NCBI GenBank assembly: GCA_902784465.1
Contig: CACZUZ010000029.1
Coordinates: 1 to 32,270, forward strand
Reading direction: 5' to 3'
DNA length: 32,270 nt
Source of the DNA: an uncultured Bacteroidota bacterium
GTDB taxonomy: Bacteria; Bacteroidota; Bacteroidia; Bacteroidales; P3
Positions 15,177 through 23,574 of this stretch are shown here, piece after piece. The notes beneath the pieces were generated by a model, which was not told where the DNA came from, searched no databases, and saw only the letters and a program-made list of their open reading frames with translations. Positions within the stretch are counted from its first letter, which is position 1; the number at the start of each line of letters is the position of its first letter. The position numbers and the translations under genes are program-made.

Positions 15177-15834
15177 CAGGAGTACCCACGTCGAACCACC
15201 TGTCTGGAGAATGCATGAAATAACGTATCGGATGATGTTTCGACAGTTCCAGATAAGTGTCGATGACAGGGTACGGATGGTCGTCGGGGGGCAACAGATT
15301 GAATAGCGCAGGGCTTATCATCGATACACCGCTGAATGCCAATGGTATTAAACCCGCATCATCAACCTCGCCAACCCTTCCCACAAGGCGACCATCCTCA
15401 TCGAACAGCAGCATTCGCTTTGTTGAACGATGACTGGCACAGAGTGTCACAAGATTGTCATTTGCAAGATGATGACGGCAGAGGGCATGAAAGTCTATGT
15501 CAGAAATGATGTCGACATTGTGAACCAGTATGGGTTCTTTGCCTGAAAATAAATGCGTTGCATGTCTTAATGCTCCTCCCGTGTCGAGGAGCATTTTTCG
15601 TTCGTCGCTTATAAGCACCTCGCAGGGCCATTGGTGGCTGTTGATGTAGTCGATAAACATGTCACCAAAATGGTGGACGTTGACAACACACCTACGAATG
15701 CCGGCATCAGACATTCGCTGCATGTTTATCTCCAGCAGTGTCCTTCCACCAATCTCGACAAGAGCCTTCGGCCGGTCGTTTGTGAGAGGACGCAGTCGTG
15801 TGCCCAGACCTGCGGCCAGAATCAATCCTTCCAT
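15139..15834 (-). CDS. MurU-like sugar-1-phosphate nucleotidyltransferase
   Basis: This is a 231-residue nucleotidyltransferase with the NTP-binding signature AAGLGTRLRPLT (7-18) and PKAL (22-25). The HNVDI stretch, about residue 105, gives the metal-binding Asp, and the end is FDVGTPEKLAAA. The length and pattern fit MurU, which makes UDP-MurNAc from MurNAc-1-phosphate and lets cells bypass de novo UDP-MurNAc synthesis. General mannose/glucose-1-phosphate transferases are longer or have extra domains. The AmgK-like kinase gene, which would supply the substrate, is on the same strand 1.6 kb further down, separated by the opposing SDR gene. The assignment to MurU rather than another sugar is inferred from this pairing. 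Confidence 0.75.
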   Translation of the reverse strand: MEGLILAAGLGTRLRPLTNDRPKALVEIGGRTLLEINMQRMSDAGIRRCVVNVHHFGDMFIDYINSHQWPCEVLISDERKMLLDTGGALRHATHLFSGKEPILVHNVDIISDIDFHALCRHHLANDNLVTLCASHRSTKRMLLFDEDGRLVGRVGEVDDAGLIPLAFSGVSMISPALFNLLPPDDHPYPVIDTYLELSKHHPIRYFMHSPDRWFDVGTPEKLAAASLICGR

Positions 15835-15879
15835 ATCTGTTTTAGACGTTGTTGGCTGGTGATCAATACCATGTAGCGA

Positions 15880-16086
15880 CTATTTCAAGCCCCTGATGAG
15901 GCGAATCATCGCCACTGTAAGACCTAGAAATGCAAAAAGGATTGTGAAGAATGGGAACGAGGCAGCCCTGCGGCGATCGATGGTCACACCGCCCCACACA
16001 GCTGCACCTATAATCACGGCCATCTCGATACCGAGGGTCGAATAGCGCAACCACTCCCCTTCTTTGTCACTTTTTGGCAGACCCAT
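15880..16086 (-). CDS. atpZ: AtpZ/AtpI-family small membrane protein
   Basis: This is a 68-residue protein with two membrane segments (about LGIEMAVIIGAAVWGGVTI and FPFFTILFAFLGLTVAMIRLI) separated by a short basic loop, the layout of AtpZ. In other bacteria AtpZ with AtpI assists F-type ATP synthase assembly or Mg/Ca supply. An upstream ATG at 16137 is in frame but would extend 17 codons into the bactofilin gene with unrelated residues. The ATG at 16086 (MGLPKSDKEGEW) is therefore preferred and gives a 20-base overlap with bactofilin. No atp genes are nearby, but association of atpZ with bactofilin and a SprE-like gene is familiar in Bacteroidales. Confidence 0.75.
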   Translation of the reverse strand: MGLPKSDKEGEWLRYSTLGIEMAVIIGAAVWGGVTIDRRRAASFPFFTILFAFLGLTVAMIRLIRGLK

Positions 16087-16438
16087 CTTCGCGACGCACC
16101 TCGTCAAGCATACGACAACTACCTGAGAATGTCGCACCTGGCTCGATACTCAAGCGGTTAATAAGGATGTCACCCTTTACTTTGGCAGTGCTGTTCAGAG
16201 AAAGTAATTCTTTCACGGAGATATTGCCTTCAACCATGCCTATTATATTGGCGTTCTGGCAGACGACATTACCTTTGACATAGCCAGACTCGCCGACAAC
16301 GAGTTTACCATTGAGGGTTATGTCGCCCTCTAGTTTTCCATCAAGCCGGAAGTCACCAACAGCACTCACACTGCCCTTGATAGCGGTACCCTTTGATATG
16401 GTATTGATGGGACTTTCCATTTCTGCAAATTTTGCCAT
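16067..16438 (-). CDS. Bactofilin family protein
   Basis: This is a 123-residue polymer-forming cytoskeletal protein. The central beta-helix shows the usual repeating hydrophobic pattern: AIKGSVSAVGDFRLDGKLEG, then GKLVVGESGYVKGNVV, then AKVKGDILINRLSIEPGATFSG, with short polar tails at both ends. Bactofilins form non-polar filaments on the inner face of the membrane and organise envelope-building enzymes. The gene overlaps atpZ by 20 bases and lies 80 bases from the SprE-like lipoprotein gene upstream on the same strand. Confidence 0.9.
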   Translation of the reverse strand: MAKFAEMESPINTISKGTAIKGSVSAVGDFRLDGKLEGDITLNGKLVVGESGYVKGNVVCQNANIIGMVEGNISVKELLSLNSTAKVKGDILINRLSIEPGATFSGSCRMLDEVRREDGSAKK

Positions 16439-16450
16439 AATTATTGTGGG

Positions 16451-16512
16451 TTAATTGTTTACAGTTTATAGGATAAGGTCTTTCTCATCATCCAACACTC
16501 ATCATCCTATGG
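16451..16512. repeat. Two short period-7 arrays between the SprE-like gene and bactofilin
   Basis: GTTAATT, GTTTACA and GTTTATA start at 16451, 16458 and 16465. CTCATCA, TCCAACA, CTCATCA and TCCTATG start at 16485, 16492, 16499 and 16506, so CTCATCATCC recurs 14 bases apart. They fill most of the gap 16439-16518. They are weaker than the other arrays. Confidence 0.5.
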
Positions 16513-16518
16513 TTTTTA

Positions 16519-19266
16519 CTATTCTTTTTTATAGTAGTATTCATAGAATTTCCTGTAGGCCTCAATATTTTTCTGATTGTAGAAAGTATTGTAATTCTGT
16601 GTCGAAATGCTGAAAACGATATAGTCCTTGGGGTCGTATTTTGAGAGAGGACCTCCGTCGAGAAGCAGATGCGTGCGATACGATTCCGCCTCGGCGGCGT
16701 TCTGGAAACGATGGATGGTCAGCATCTGTATGGTATCGGTGAAAAGAAGTGGACTTGCGCGGTAACCGCTGTTGGAATAATTCTGCATGTTGAAGTCGGC
16801 AATGGCATATTGCAACTGTGTTGCCACAATCTTCTTGTCGTTAATAAGCACTGCCACATAATGTTGCAGTTGTTCACGATAGCGATACATGAGGCTTTCC
16901 TGCGGCAACGCCGAGTCGTCGTTTTTCTCACCTCCATCCTTGGCAGTCAGGCTTGCCACATCGCGTACATTTTCCTTGTAACGGCTGCGACCCTGAGCCT
17001 CTTCGTCGCTGCTCACCTCTTCGTTGCCACCCATCGAGCTGTAGCGTCCGGTGCGAAGATACGCAAGCTGCTCCTTGGCGAGTTCGACCAGACGGGTCGT
17101 GTCGGGATAGTCGGCGACGATGGTCTCGAAAGTCACAGTGGCCACTGCGGTGTCACCCATCTGTGCCGATGCAAGTCCTTTCCAGTAGCGGAATTTGCCC
17201 ATCAAAGGTTGTTCATTATAGGTCTGCAGGGCGGCATCGACATGTGTTACCACATCATGATATTTCTTCCTACGGTAGAGGTTATACACTGTAGAATATT
17301 CATTTTGTGCCACTTCGCTACGCTGGATAATCTCAAGATAGTATTGGTCATCGCGTATCATATTGGCATAGTCGCTGTCGGGAAATCCTCTAAGCACCAT
17401 GTCGCGATAGTAGTTGGCTTGCGGGGTGTTGCCCTGTTTCGAGTAGATGCGCCATAACTGATAGAAAGCCTGTACTATCTCGTCGGCATCAGGGTAATCC
17501 TTGGCGAGGCGAAGATAGCATTCCAATGCACGTTCGGTATTCTCTATACCATCGTAGTATATGTAACCGGCATTGAGCAGACAACGTGCTATGTCGGCAT
17601 GCATTGTGTCGCGTTGCCCCTGGGTCTTAGGGATGTTCTTTAGGTAATAAGCCTGATTGTGAGGATCATCGGGGTCCTCCTTGCCGTTCATGACGAGCTG
17701 TGTGCTATCGACCGCCATTGTGTCGGAGTCATCGCCCATATCGTCATCAGCATTCTCCATGCCAGGAATCATCGAACCCATCCCGAAACTGTTCTTTTTG
17801 GAGATGAACCAGTAGTCGTCAAGCACCCTCACACCCCAGCGTTGGCGGAATGTCTGTTTTCCTTTCGATACGGTGTTGTGGTTGTAGAAATACCAGTCAC
17901 CTTCAAGGGTGTTCATCTGTCCCTGGCTCTCTTTTTTTAGCTCTTCCAGCAACTTGCGTTCTTCGGCTTCCTTCTCCTGTTGACGCAACTCATTGATTTT
18001 GTTTTCTATGAGTTTTGAACGCTTAACAGGATCCATATCAGCCCATGTCAGCAAACTGTCGTTCAAGTGAATAAGCCTTGTATTCTCAACCAATGCTGAA
18101 AGGGTGTTGTATCGTGTGCGTATTTCGTCGAAATGAGGGTATCCGGCTTTGATGATGTGAATGGCGGTGTCGTAGTATTTCTGAGCCTCGTCGTAATTCT
18201 CATAGTACTCATACAAGACGTCTGCCATTTTCAATGCCGATTTGGCTTTCTGCATGGGGTTGCCGTTGGCAGCTGCAACAGACAACTTATAGTTGTCGCA
18301 GGCTTTTTTGGCATCCTTCATGCCCATATACATGTCGCCCTTGGCATAGTAAATCTGATCCTGAAACTCTTGGTTCTTCTTGTCCTTGAGCATTTTGTCG
18401 AGACTTTTCTCTATAGCTGCCAGGTCTGTATGCTCCTCGGTGGCACAGGAGGCTATGCTTATCCTGGCGTTGAACTCCATTACATAGTCAGGTCTGCATT
18501 TCAGCACTTTCTCGTAATATTTTGTGGCCGTAGGGCGCTTATCGAGTGTCTGATATATCTGAGCCATAATGAAGTAGAGTCGGGCCTTGGTTTGCCGGCT
18601 GCTCGTCTCGTCGAGAGCCGAACGGATATATTGGACAGCCTTCTTGTACTTCTCCTGTGGCAAAAGGGTCTCAATCATGGCAAGATACAGCTTGTCGTTC
18701 AGTTTGGCTGAGAAATTGCCCTTTTGCTGCTCGTTGACAAGCTGATCCAGAGCCACTTCGGCATCGGTGTATTGCTTCTCTTGCGTCTGGCAACGAGCAA
18801 GAAGAATTTTGGCCTCGTCGCTCTCTGGGCTTCCGGCAAACTGGGTCATTATCAGGCGACAGGTATTGGCTGTGGCGGCATAGTCTTGCTTCTGGAATGT
18901 GGCGTAAGCAGTAAGCAAGTAGCAGTTTTTCACATATTTCACATATTCTCTGCCCTGAAGATAGATGCTATGCTTCTGGATGCCCTTTATACCTTTTTCG
19001 ATGGCTTTGTCCATCTGCTGATAGATGCCCATTGCCTGTTCTTTGCTGCCAATTTGATAGACAGGGAGAATCTGTGTGTAGTCGTCCTTAAAAGTCTTCT
19101 CTAGTTTGCGCATGCCTTCCTTGTAGCTCTCGTTACCATTCCACCACACATTGTAATGGCACGTGGTGTTGTGATAGGTCACATTTGTCCAGTTGGCCTT
19201 CCGCGTGGAACAGCCAGCCAGAACAACAATGGCTGAGAGGATGATTGGAATCTTGCGCCAGTTCAT
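16519..19266 (-). CDS. SprE/PorW-like TPR lipoprotein
   Basis: This is a 915-residue outer-envelope lipoprotein. The signal peptide ends in a lipobox, LAGC, with the acylated Cys at 19. The opening after it (NVTYHNTTCHYNVWWNGNESYKEG) matches the start of the SprE (Flavobacterium) and PorW (Porphyromonas) proteins needed for type IX secretion and gliding. About residues 110-380 and 560-720 carry TPR-like helical repeats, with a charged coiled-coil-like stretch around 420-450 (NELRQQEKEAEERKLLEELKK). The C terminus is a small domain often seen in these proteins (YVAVLINDKK, FQNAAEAESYRTHL). No other type IX secretion genes are in the window, so whether secretion is its role in this organism is open. 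Confidence 0.82.
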   Translation of the reverse strand: MNWRKIPIILSAIVVLAGCSTRKANWTNVTYHNTTCHYNVWWNGNESYKEGMRKLEKTFKDDYTQILPVYQIGSKEQAMGIYQQMDKAIEKGIKGIQKHSIYLQGREYVKYVKNCYLLTAYATFQKQDYAATANTCRLIMTQFAGSPESDEAKILLARCQTQEKQYTDAEVALDQLVNEQQKGNFSAKLNDKLYLAMIETLLPQEKYKKAVQYIRSALDETSSRQTKARLYFIMAQIYQTLDKRPTATKYYEKVLKCRPDYVMEFNARISIASCATEEHTDLAAIEKSLDKMLKDKKNQEFQDQIYYAKGDMYMGMKDAKKACDNYKLSVAAANGNPMQKAKSALKMADVLYEYYENYDEAQKYYDTAIHIIKAGYPHFDEIRTRYNTLSALVENTRLIHLNDSLLTWADMDPVKRSKLIENKINELRQQEKEAEERKLLEELKKESQGQMNTLEGDWYFYNHNTVSKGKQTFRQRWGVRVLDDYWFISKKNSFGMGSMIPGMENADDDMGDDSDTMAVDSTQLVMNGKEDPDDPHNQAYYLKNIPKTQGQRDTMHADIARCLLNAGYIYYDGIENTERALECYLRLAKDYPDADEIVQAFYQLWRIYSKQGNTPQANYYRDMVLRGFPDSDYANMIRDDQYYLEIIQRSEVAQNEYSTVYNLYRRKKYHDVVTHVDAALQTYNEQPLMGKFRYWKGLASAQMGDTAVATVTFETIVADYPDTTRLVELAKEQLAYLRTGRYSSMGGNEEVSSDEEAQGRSRYKENVRDVASLTAKDGGEKNDDSALPQESLMYRYREQLQHYVAVLINDKKIVATQLQYAIADFNMQNYSNSGYRASPLLFTDTIQMLTIHRFQNAAEAESYRTHLLLDGGPLSKYDPKDYIVFSISTQNYNTFYNQKNIEAYRKFYEYYYKKE

Positions 19267-19302
19267 ATCTTATTGTTTATGTTGCTTAAAAGAACAAAGG
19301 CG

Positions 19303-20403
19303 TCAGACATTAAATCTAAAATGCATTATGTCGCCGTCTTGCACCACATAGTCTTTGCCTTCCACGGCTATTTTGCCGGCCTCACGACATTTGGCCTCAC
19401 TGCCCAGGGCCACATAATCTTCGTATTTGATGACCTCGGCACGAATAAAGCCACGCTCGAAGTCGCTGTGTATAATTCCCGCAGTCTGAGGTGCTTTCAT
19501 ACCCTTGCGGAAAGTCCATGCACGGCACTCTTTGGGTCCTGCCGTCAGGAATGTCTGCAGGTTGAGCAGACGATAGGCAGCCTTGATAAGGCGGTTGACG
19601 CCCGACTCTTTAAGTCCCAGGTCTTCGAGGAACATCTGTTTCTCTTCGTATGTTTCGAGTTCAGCAATGTCGGCCTCGATGCCGGCACCGATAACCAGAA
19701 CCTCGGCTTCCTCATCCTTGACAGCCTCACGCACCATGTCTACATATTTGTTGCCCGTAACCACGGAGGCTTCGTCGACATTGCAGACATAAAGTATAGG
19801 CTTGGCAGTCAGAAGCATAAGGTCTTTTGCTGCTTCCTGCTGACTATCGTCGAGTTTAACAGTGCGGGCACTCTTGCCTGCGAGCAAAGCCTCCTTGTAT
19901 AACGACATCACTTCTACAAGTTTCTTCGACTTTGGGTCACCTCCTGTCTTAGCCTTCTTCTCCTCTTTGGCGTAACGGTTCTCGATGGTTTCCAAGTCTT
20001 TGAACTGTAGTTCGAGGTCGATTGTGAGTTTGTCGCGAACAGGATCCACACTGCCGTCGACATGGGTGACGTTGTCGTCATCGAAACAACGAAGCACATG
20101 AATAATGGCATCTGTTGTCCTAATATCGCCTAAAAACTTGTTACCCAAGCCTTCTCCTTTTGAGGCCCCTTTGACCAGGCCTGCAATGTCTACAATCTCT
20201 ACCGTGGCTGGCACCACGCTTGCCGGATGTTCAATCTCGACCAGCTTAGCCAGTCGCTCGTCGGGGACGGTGATGACGCCCACATTGGGTTCAATGGTGC
20301 AAAAAGGGAAGTTGGCAGCCTGTGCTTTGGCGTTGCTGAGACAGTTGAAAAGGGTTGATTTGCCCACATTTGGCAAACCTACTATACCACACTGAAGCGA
20401 CAT
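19303..20403 (-). CDS. ychF: YchF, Obg-family ribosome-associated ATPase
   Basis: This is a 366-residue YchF. Walker A is GLPNVGKST (9-17), the switch segment is VEIVDIAGLVKGASKGEG, and the base-specificity motif is NVDE (NxxE rather than NKxD), which makes YchF prefer ATP to GTP. The C-terminal TGS domain ends FNV, as in most YchF proteins. YchF binds ribosomes and affects redox and stress responses. The start ATG fits the family (MSLQCGIVGLPNVGKST). A promoter-like box is about 65 bases upstream, divergent from the LOG gene. The SprE-like gene follows after 36 bases. Confidence 0.96.
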   Translation of the reverse strand: MSLQCGIVGLPNVGKSTLFNCLSNAKAQAANFPFCTIEPNVGVITVPDERLAKLVEIEHPASVVPATVEIVDIAGLVKGASKGEGLGNKFLGDIRTTDAIIHVLRCFDDDNVTHVDGSVDPVRDKLTIDLELQFKDLETIENRYAKEEKKAKTGGDPKSKKLVEVMSLYKEALLAGKSARTVKLDDSQQEAAKDLMLLTAKPILYVCNVDEASVVTGNKYVDMVREAVKDEEAEVLVIGAGIEADIAELETYEEKQMFLEDLGLKESGVNRLIKAAYRLLNLQTFLTAGPKECRAWTFRKGMKAPQTAGIIHSDFERGFIRAEVIKYEDYVALGSEAKCREAGKIAVEGKDYVVQDGDIMHFRFNV

Positions 20404-20467
20404 ATCGTATTGATTAGTTGTTAATTAATTTATCTTGATATTGTTTTGGCATACCGAAGCCAAATAG

Positions 20468-20475
20468 CAAAGTTA
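20468..20475 (-). promoter_or_regulatory. Bacteroidetes-type -7 box for ychF
   Basis: On the minus strand this reads TAACTTTG, a full TAnnTTTG match, 65 bases from the ychF start. It lies back to back with the -7 box of the LOG gene in the same 137-base gap. No good -33 element was seen. Confidence 0.5.
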
Positions 20476-20505
20476 CAAAAAATAACGCAAAACAATATTT
20501 TTTAT

Positions 20506-20513
20506 TATCTTTG
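20506..20513 (+). promoter_or_regulatory. Bacteroidetes-type -7 box for the LOG-polymerase pair
   Basis: TATCTTTG followed by CA matches TAnnTTTG and lies 28 bases before the ATG at 20541. It overlaps the TTG at 20511 that would otherwise give a longer frame, which argues for the ATG as start. Confidence 0.6.
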
Positions 20514-20540
20514 CATTTTATTCTCTATTCACTAATCATC

Positions 20541-21077
20541 ATGCTTATCGCTGTTTTCTGCGCCTCATCGGTGCCAAACAATCCAAAATACGTAAGTGCC
20601 GCCACCGAACTCGGCACCAAAATCGCACACCAAGGCCACACTCTCGTCTATGGGGGCAGCAATCTGGGCACCATGGGCGATGTGAGCGGTGCCGCCCTTG
20701 CCGCCGGTGGCGAAGTGATAGGGGTCATACCCTCTTTTTTCAGCGACGAAATCATTCATTCACAACCCGTAACCAAGCTTCTAAAAGTTGCTTCCATGGC
20801 AGCACGCAAGGAATGGATGATACACAACTGCGATGCCTTCATTGCACTCCCCGGTGGCATAGGCACTCTTGATGAGATACTTGAAGTAATGGTGGCTAAC
20901 CAGCTAAAACTCATTAAAGAGAAACCTATTGTCATTTATAATCACGACGGTTTTTTCGACCATCTTGTTCAGCAGATTGAGACGATGGGACAGAATGGCT
21001 TTTTCAGAAGTGGCAAGCGTCCCGGACTGCGTATGGCCGGCACAATTGATGAACTGCTTCACCATTGCGGTGCATGA
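20541..21077 (+). CDS. LOG-family nucleotide 5'-monophosphate phosphoribohydrolase
   Basis: This is a 178-residue Rossmann-like protein of the LOG (TIGR00730) family, which cleaves ribose-5-phosphate from N6-modified or plain nucleoside monophosphates. The motifs are VYGGSNLGTMG (36-46), RK (89-90) and PGGIGTLDE (104-112). The start is set at the ATG at 20541 because the longer frame begins with TTG inside the promoter box and adds ten residues outside the family. The stop overlaps the next gene's ATG (ATGA), so the two are translationally coupled. In bacteria the natural substrate is generally not known. Confidence 0.9.
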   Translation: MLIAVFCASSVPNNPKYVSAATELGTKIAHQGHTLVYGGSNLGTMGDVSGAALAAGGEVIGVIPSFFSDEIIHSQPVTKLLKVASMAARKEWMIHNCDAFIALPGGIGTLDEILEVMVANQLKLIKEKPIVIYNHDGFFDHLVQQIETMGQNGFFRSGKRPGLRMAGTIDELLHHCGA

Positions 21078-22591
21078 CAAAAAAACGCACATACATAGCC
21101 ATAGACCTCAAGTCTTTCTACGCCTCGGTGGAATGTGTGGAGAGGGGGCTGGACCCGCTCACCACCAATCTCGTGGTTTCCGACAATTCGAGAACGGAGA
21201 AGACCATCTGCCTGGCAGTCTCTCCTTCTCTCAAGGCCTATGGCATACCAGGGAGGGCTCGTCTCTTTGAGGTGGTACAGAGACTAAGAGAGGTCAATAA
21301 CGATAGGCAATTCAAGGCTCCTCAACTGCGTTTTTGCGGCAAATCGACCAACGACGTCGAACTCCGCTCCCACCCTGAACTGGCTGTTGACTACATAGCT
21401 GCACCGCCACGCATGGCTTTCTACATTGACTATAGCACTCGTATCTACAACATCTACACTCGCTACATTTCGCCCGACGACATTCATGTATATTCTATCG
21501 ACGAGGTCTTCATCGATGCCACCAATTACCTGAAGAACTACCACCTCTCGCCCCACGACCTGGCAATGAAACTGGTACGCGAGGTGCTGAATGCAACAGG
21601 CATCACTGCAACTGCCGGCATTGGCGACAACCTATTTCTTGCCAAGGTGGCTATGGATATCGTTGCCAAGCATATACCTGCCGACAAGGATGGCGTCCGT
21701 ATCGCACAACTCGACGAACAGTCCTATCGCCAGCAACTATGGGACCATCGTCCGCTCACCGACTTTTGGCGTGTGGGACGCGGCATAGCCCGACGGCTAG
21801 AGCAGAACGAGCTATACACTATGGGCATGATTGCCCGATGCTCTATCGAGAACGAGGAACTTCTCTACCGTCTCTTCGGCGTCAATGCCGAACTGATTAT
21901 CGACCATGCATGGGGTTGGGAGCCTTGCACCATTGCCGACATAAAAAACTACAGGCCTGAAAACAATTCCCTCTCCTCAGGTCAGGTGCTTTCCACTCCT
22001 TACACTGCCGACAAGGCGCGCATCGTGACACAGGAGATGTGCGACCACACAGCTCTGGACCTTCTGAACAAACGATTGGTAACCAACCAAGTGGTGCTGA
22101 CAATCAACTATGACACCGAGAGCCTCGCCGACCCAATACGGCGAAAAGGCTACAAGGGAGAGATTGTTGTCGACTACTACGGCCGCCCAGTGCCCAAGCC
22201 AGCACACGGGTCTGTCATGTTACCGTTCCACACCTCGTCATCGCATATTATCTCTGATGCAGTCATTTCAATCTACAACCGTGTAGTCAACCCCGACATG
22301 TTGGTACGCCGAATAACGATTGCGGTTATGAATGTTCTTTATGAAGATGACGAGCGGGCAAAGACCACAATACAAGAAAACCCTCAACTAGACCTCTTTA
22401 CCGACTATGATGCTTTGGAACGGCAAAAACAAGAGACCGTTGAAGAACTAAAAAAAGAGCGAAGAATGCAAAAAACCATCCTGGATATAAAGAAGAAATT
22501 CGGCAACAATGCCATCCTCAAAGGACTCAGTTTTCAGGAGGGTGCCACCGCCAAGGAACGCAACCGCCAAATCGGCGGCCACAAAGCATGA
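21074..22591 (+). CDS. Y-family DNA polymerase (DinB/UmuC-type)
   Basis: This is a 505-residue translesion DNA polymerase. The palm has the metal-binding Asp11 in AIDLKSFYASVE and Asp143-Glu144 in YSIDEVFIDAT. A helix-hairpin region follows (WRVGRGIARRLEQ), then the little-finger domain. The C-terminal tail carries QLDLF (438-442), a good beta-clamp-binding motif, and ends in a basic helix. It acts in error-prone bypass at stalled forks. I chose the ATG at 21074, which overlaps the LOG stop by four bases, over a TTG three codons earlier. The BREX locus starts 247 bases downstream on the same strand. The protein itself looks like the ordinary chromosomal Bacteroidales type. Confidence 0.92.
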   Translation: MTKKRTYIAIDLKSFYASVECVERGLDPLTTNLVVSDNSRTEKTICLAVSPSLKAYGIPGRARLFEVVQRLREVNNDRQFKAPQLRFCGKSTNDVELRSHPELAVDYIAAPPRMAFYIDYSTRIYNIYTRYISPDDIHVYSIDEVFIDATNYLKNYHLSPHDLAMKLVREVLNATGITATAGIGDNLFLAKVAMDIVAKHIPADKDGVRIAQLDEQSYRQQLWDHRPLTDFWRVGRGIARRLEQNELYTMGMIARCSIENEELLYRLFGVNAELIIDHAWGWEPCTIADIKNYRPENNSLSSGQVLSTPYTADKARIVTQEMCDHTALDLLNKRLVTNQVVLTINYDTESLADPIRRKGYKGEIVVDYYGRPVPKPAHGSVMLPFHTSSSHIISDAVISIYNRVVNPDMLVRRITIAVMNVLYEDDERAKTTIQENPQLDLFTDYDALERQKQETVEELKKERRMQKTILDIKKKFGNNAILKGLSFQEGATAKERNRQIGGHKA

Positions 22592-22673
22592 AACAAATAA
22601 ATCATTAAAGAGGAATTAGGAGGGGATGAGAGGATGGTACATTGGCTTCGCCTGATGAAAATAATAACGGGTA

Positions 22674-22683
22674 TTAACGTTAA
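22674..22683. repeat. Perfect 10-bp palindrome upstream of brxA
   Basis: TTAACGTTAA is self-complementary and lies in the gap 22592-22838 about 40 bases before a -7 box. It could be a regulator site. Palindromes this AT-rich are also common by chance. Confidence 0.3.
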
Positions 22684-22708
22684 AAGATAGAATAATGGCT
22701 ACTAAATC

Positions 22709-22754
22709 GAAAATAATTGTGTATATTTGCATCGAAATAAAATTAATTATTTTC
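22709..22754 (+). promoter_or_regulatory. Candidate BREX promoter flanked by a 10-bp inverted repeat
   Basis: TATATTTG (22722-22729, followed by C) matches TAnnTTTG. It sits between GAAAATAATT (22709-22718) and AATTATTTTC (22745-22754), perfect inverted copies 26 bases apart. The arrangement could let a dimeric regulator cover the promoter. No regulator gene of the WYL type is present upstream of brxA in the window. Confidence 0.45.
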
Positions 22755-22776
22755 AATTTTTGACGTTCTTATTTGT

Positions 22777-22784
22777 TAATTTTG
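22777..22784 (+). promoter_or_regulatory. Second candidate -7 box for brxA
   Basis: TAATTTTG matches TAnnTTTG and lies 55 bases before the brxA ATG. A TTTG at 22759-22762 is 14 bases upstream of it, closer than usual for a -33 element. It is an alternative or additional start to the one at 22722. Confidence 0.35.
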
Positions 22785-22838
22785 TGAATTATTGATGTTT
22801 TTATATTGTATGTATATTTACGCTTAAAAACATGAACG

Positions 22839-23573
22839 ATGGAAGGAAAAAAGAAGAATAACAGAAAATATGATTCAGGAGTCAACATCATGGGTAGTGT
22901 TCCAAACTACAACGTGATGCTTGACTATATCAGTGATACATACGGCATCACGGAAGGCAGTGCAGGTGCCTTTGAGTTCAGGACAGAAAAATCCTTGCAA
23001 CGGTTTGTCTCTGCCATAGAATCCTGTATTCTTAAATTTAGGAATGACACTCACAAGAAAATGTTCTTCGATGCCATCGGAAACAAAGCATTTTCAGTAC
23101 AAGAAAGACTGATCATCCTATTTTGGCAACTGACATATTCCAATCTTTTATTCTCTCGGATAACATCAGAAGTGTTTATGAAGGCTGTCTATTCGGGTCG
23201 TGTCATCATTATGGCTGAAGAAATCACAAATTTCTTACGTTTTATAAAAGAAACAGAGAATGGAGAGTTGGATTGGAGTGAAGACACCATTAAGATTTCA
23301 GGTAGCAAGTATCTAACCATCATGAAGAAGTTGGGGCTTGCTGATGGTGCGGTCAAGAAAAGCATTGTTCATCCTGTCATTACAAACAATCTATTTGTTT
23401 ACTATATCCGTTTCATCCAGACTATAACAGATGACAAGACTTTGCACAACCCATACATCATATTCTCGTTCAGCGAAGAACAGAATATGATTAGCCGATT
23501 AAAAAGGATTGAGAATATCCAGCATTGGGATATTACCCAAATAGGTAATGAAATAACTATAGATTTGAAATAA
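22839..23573 (+). CDS. brxA: BREX protein BrxA (DUF1819)
   Basis: This is a 244-residue protein matching BrxA. Like other DUF1819 proteins it is mostly helical, with LIILFWQLTYSNLLFSRITSEVF in the middle and a C-terminal winged-helix-like part. BrxA is the first gene of type 1 BREX loci and binds DNA; its precise job in restriction and modification is not settled. The gene starts after an AT-rich gap. The ATG at 22839 is preferred over one at 22832, which is out of frame and ends after nine codons. One base separates it from brxB, so the two are coupled. Confidence 0.88.
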   Translation: MEGKKKNNRKYDSGVNIMGSVPNYNVMLDYISDTYGITEGSAGAFEFRTEKSLQRFVSAIESCILKFRNDTHKKMFFDAIGNKAFSVQERLIILFWQLTYSNLLFSRITSEVFMKAVYSGRVIIMAEEITNFLRFIKETENGELDWSEDTIKISGSKYLTIMKKLGLADGAVKKSIVHPVITNNLFVYYIRFIQTITDDKTLHNPYIIFSFSEEQNMISRLKRIENIQHWDITQIGNEITIDLK

Positions 23574-23574
23574 T

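Noticed and set aside
20511-20540. A longer start (TTG) for the LOG-family gene.
   Set aside because: The TTG lies within a TAnnTTTG promoter box, and the extra ten residues are not part of the family.
22695-22763. A 22-codon frame starting MATKSKI in the gap before brxA.
   Set aside because: It overlaps the best promoter box and the inverted repeat and ends in AT-rich sequence. It could be a remnant or leader, but nothing supports translation.
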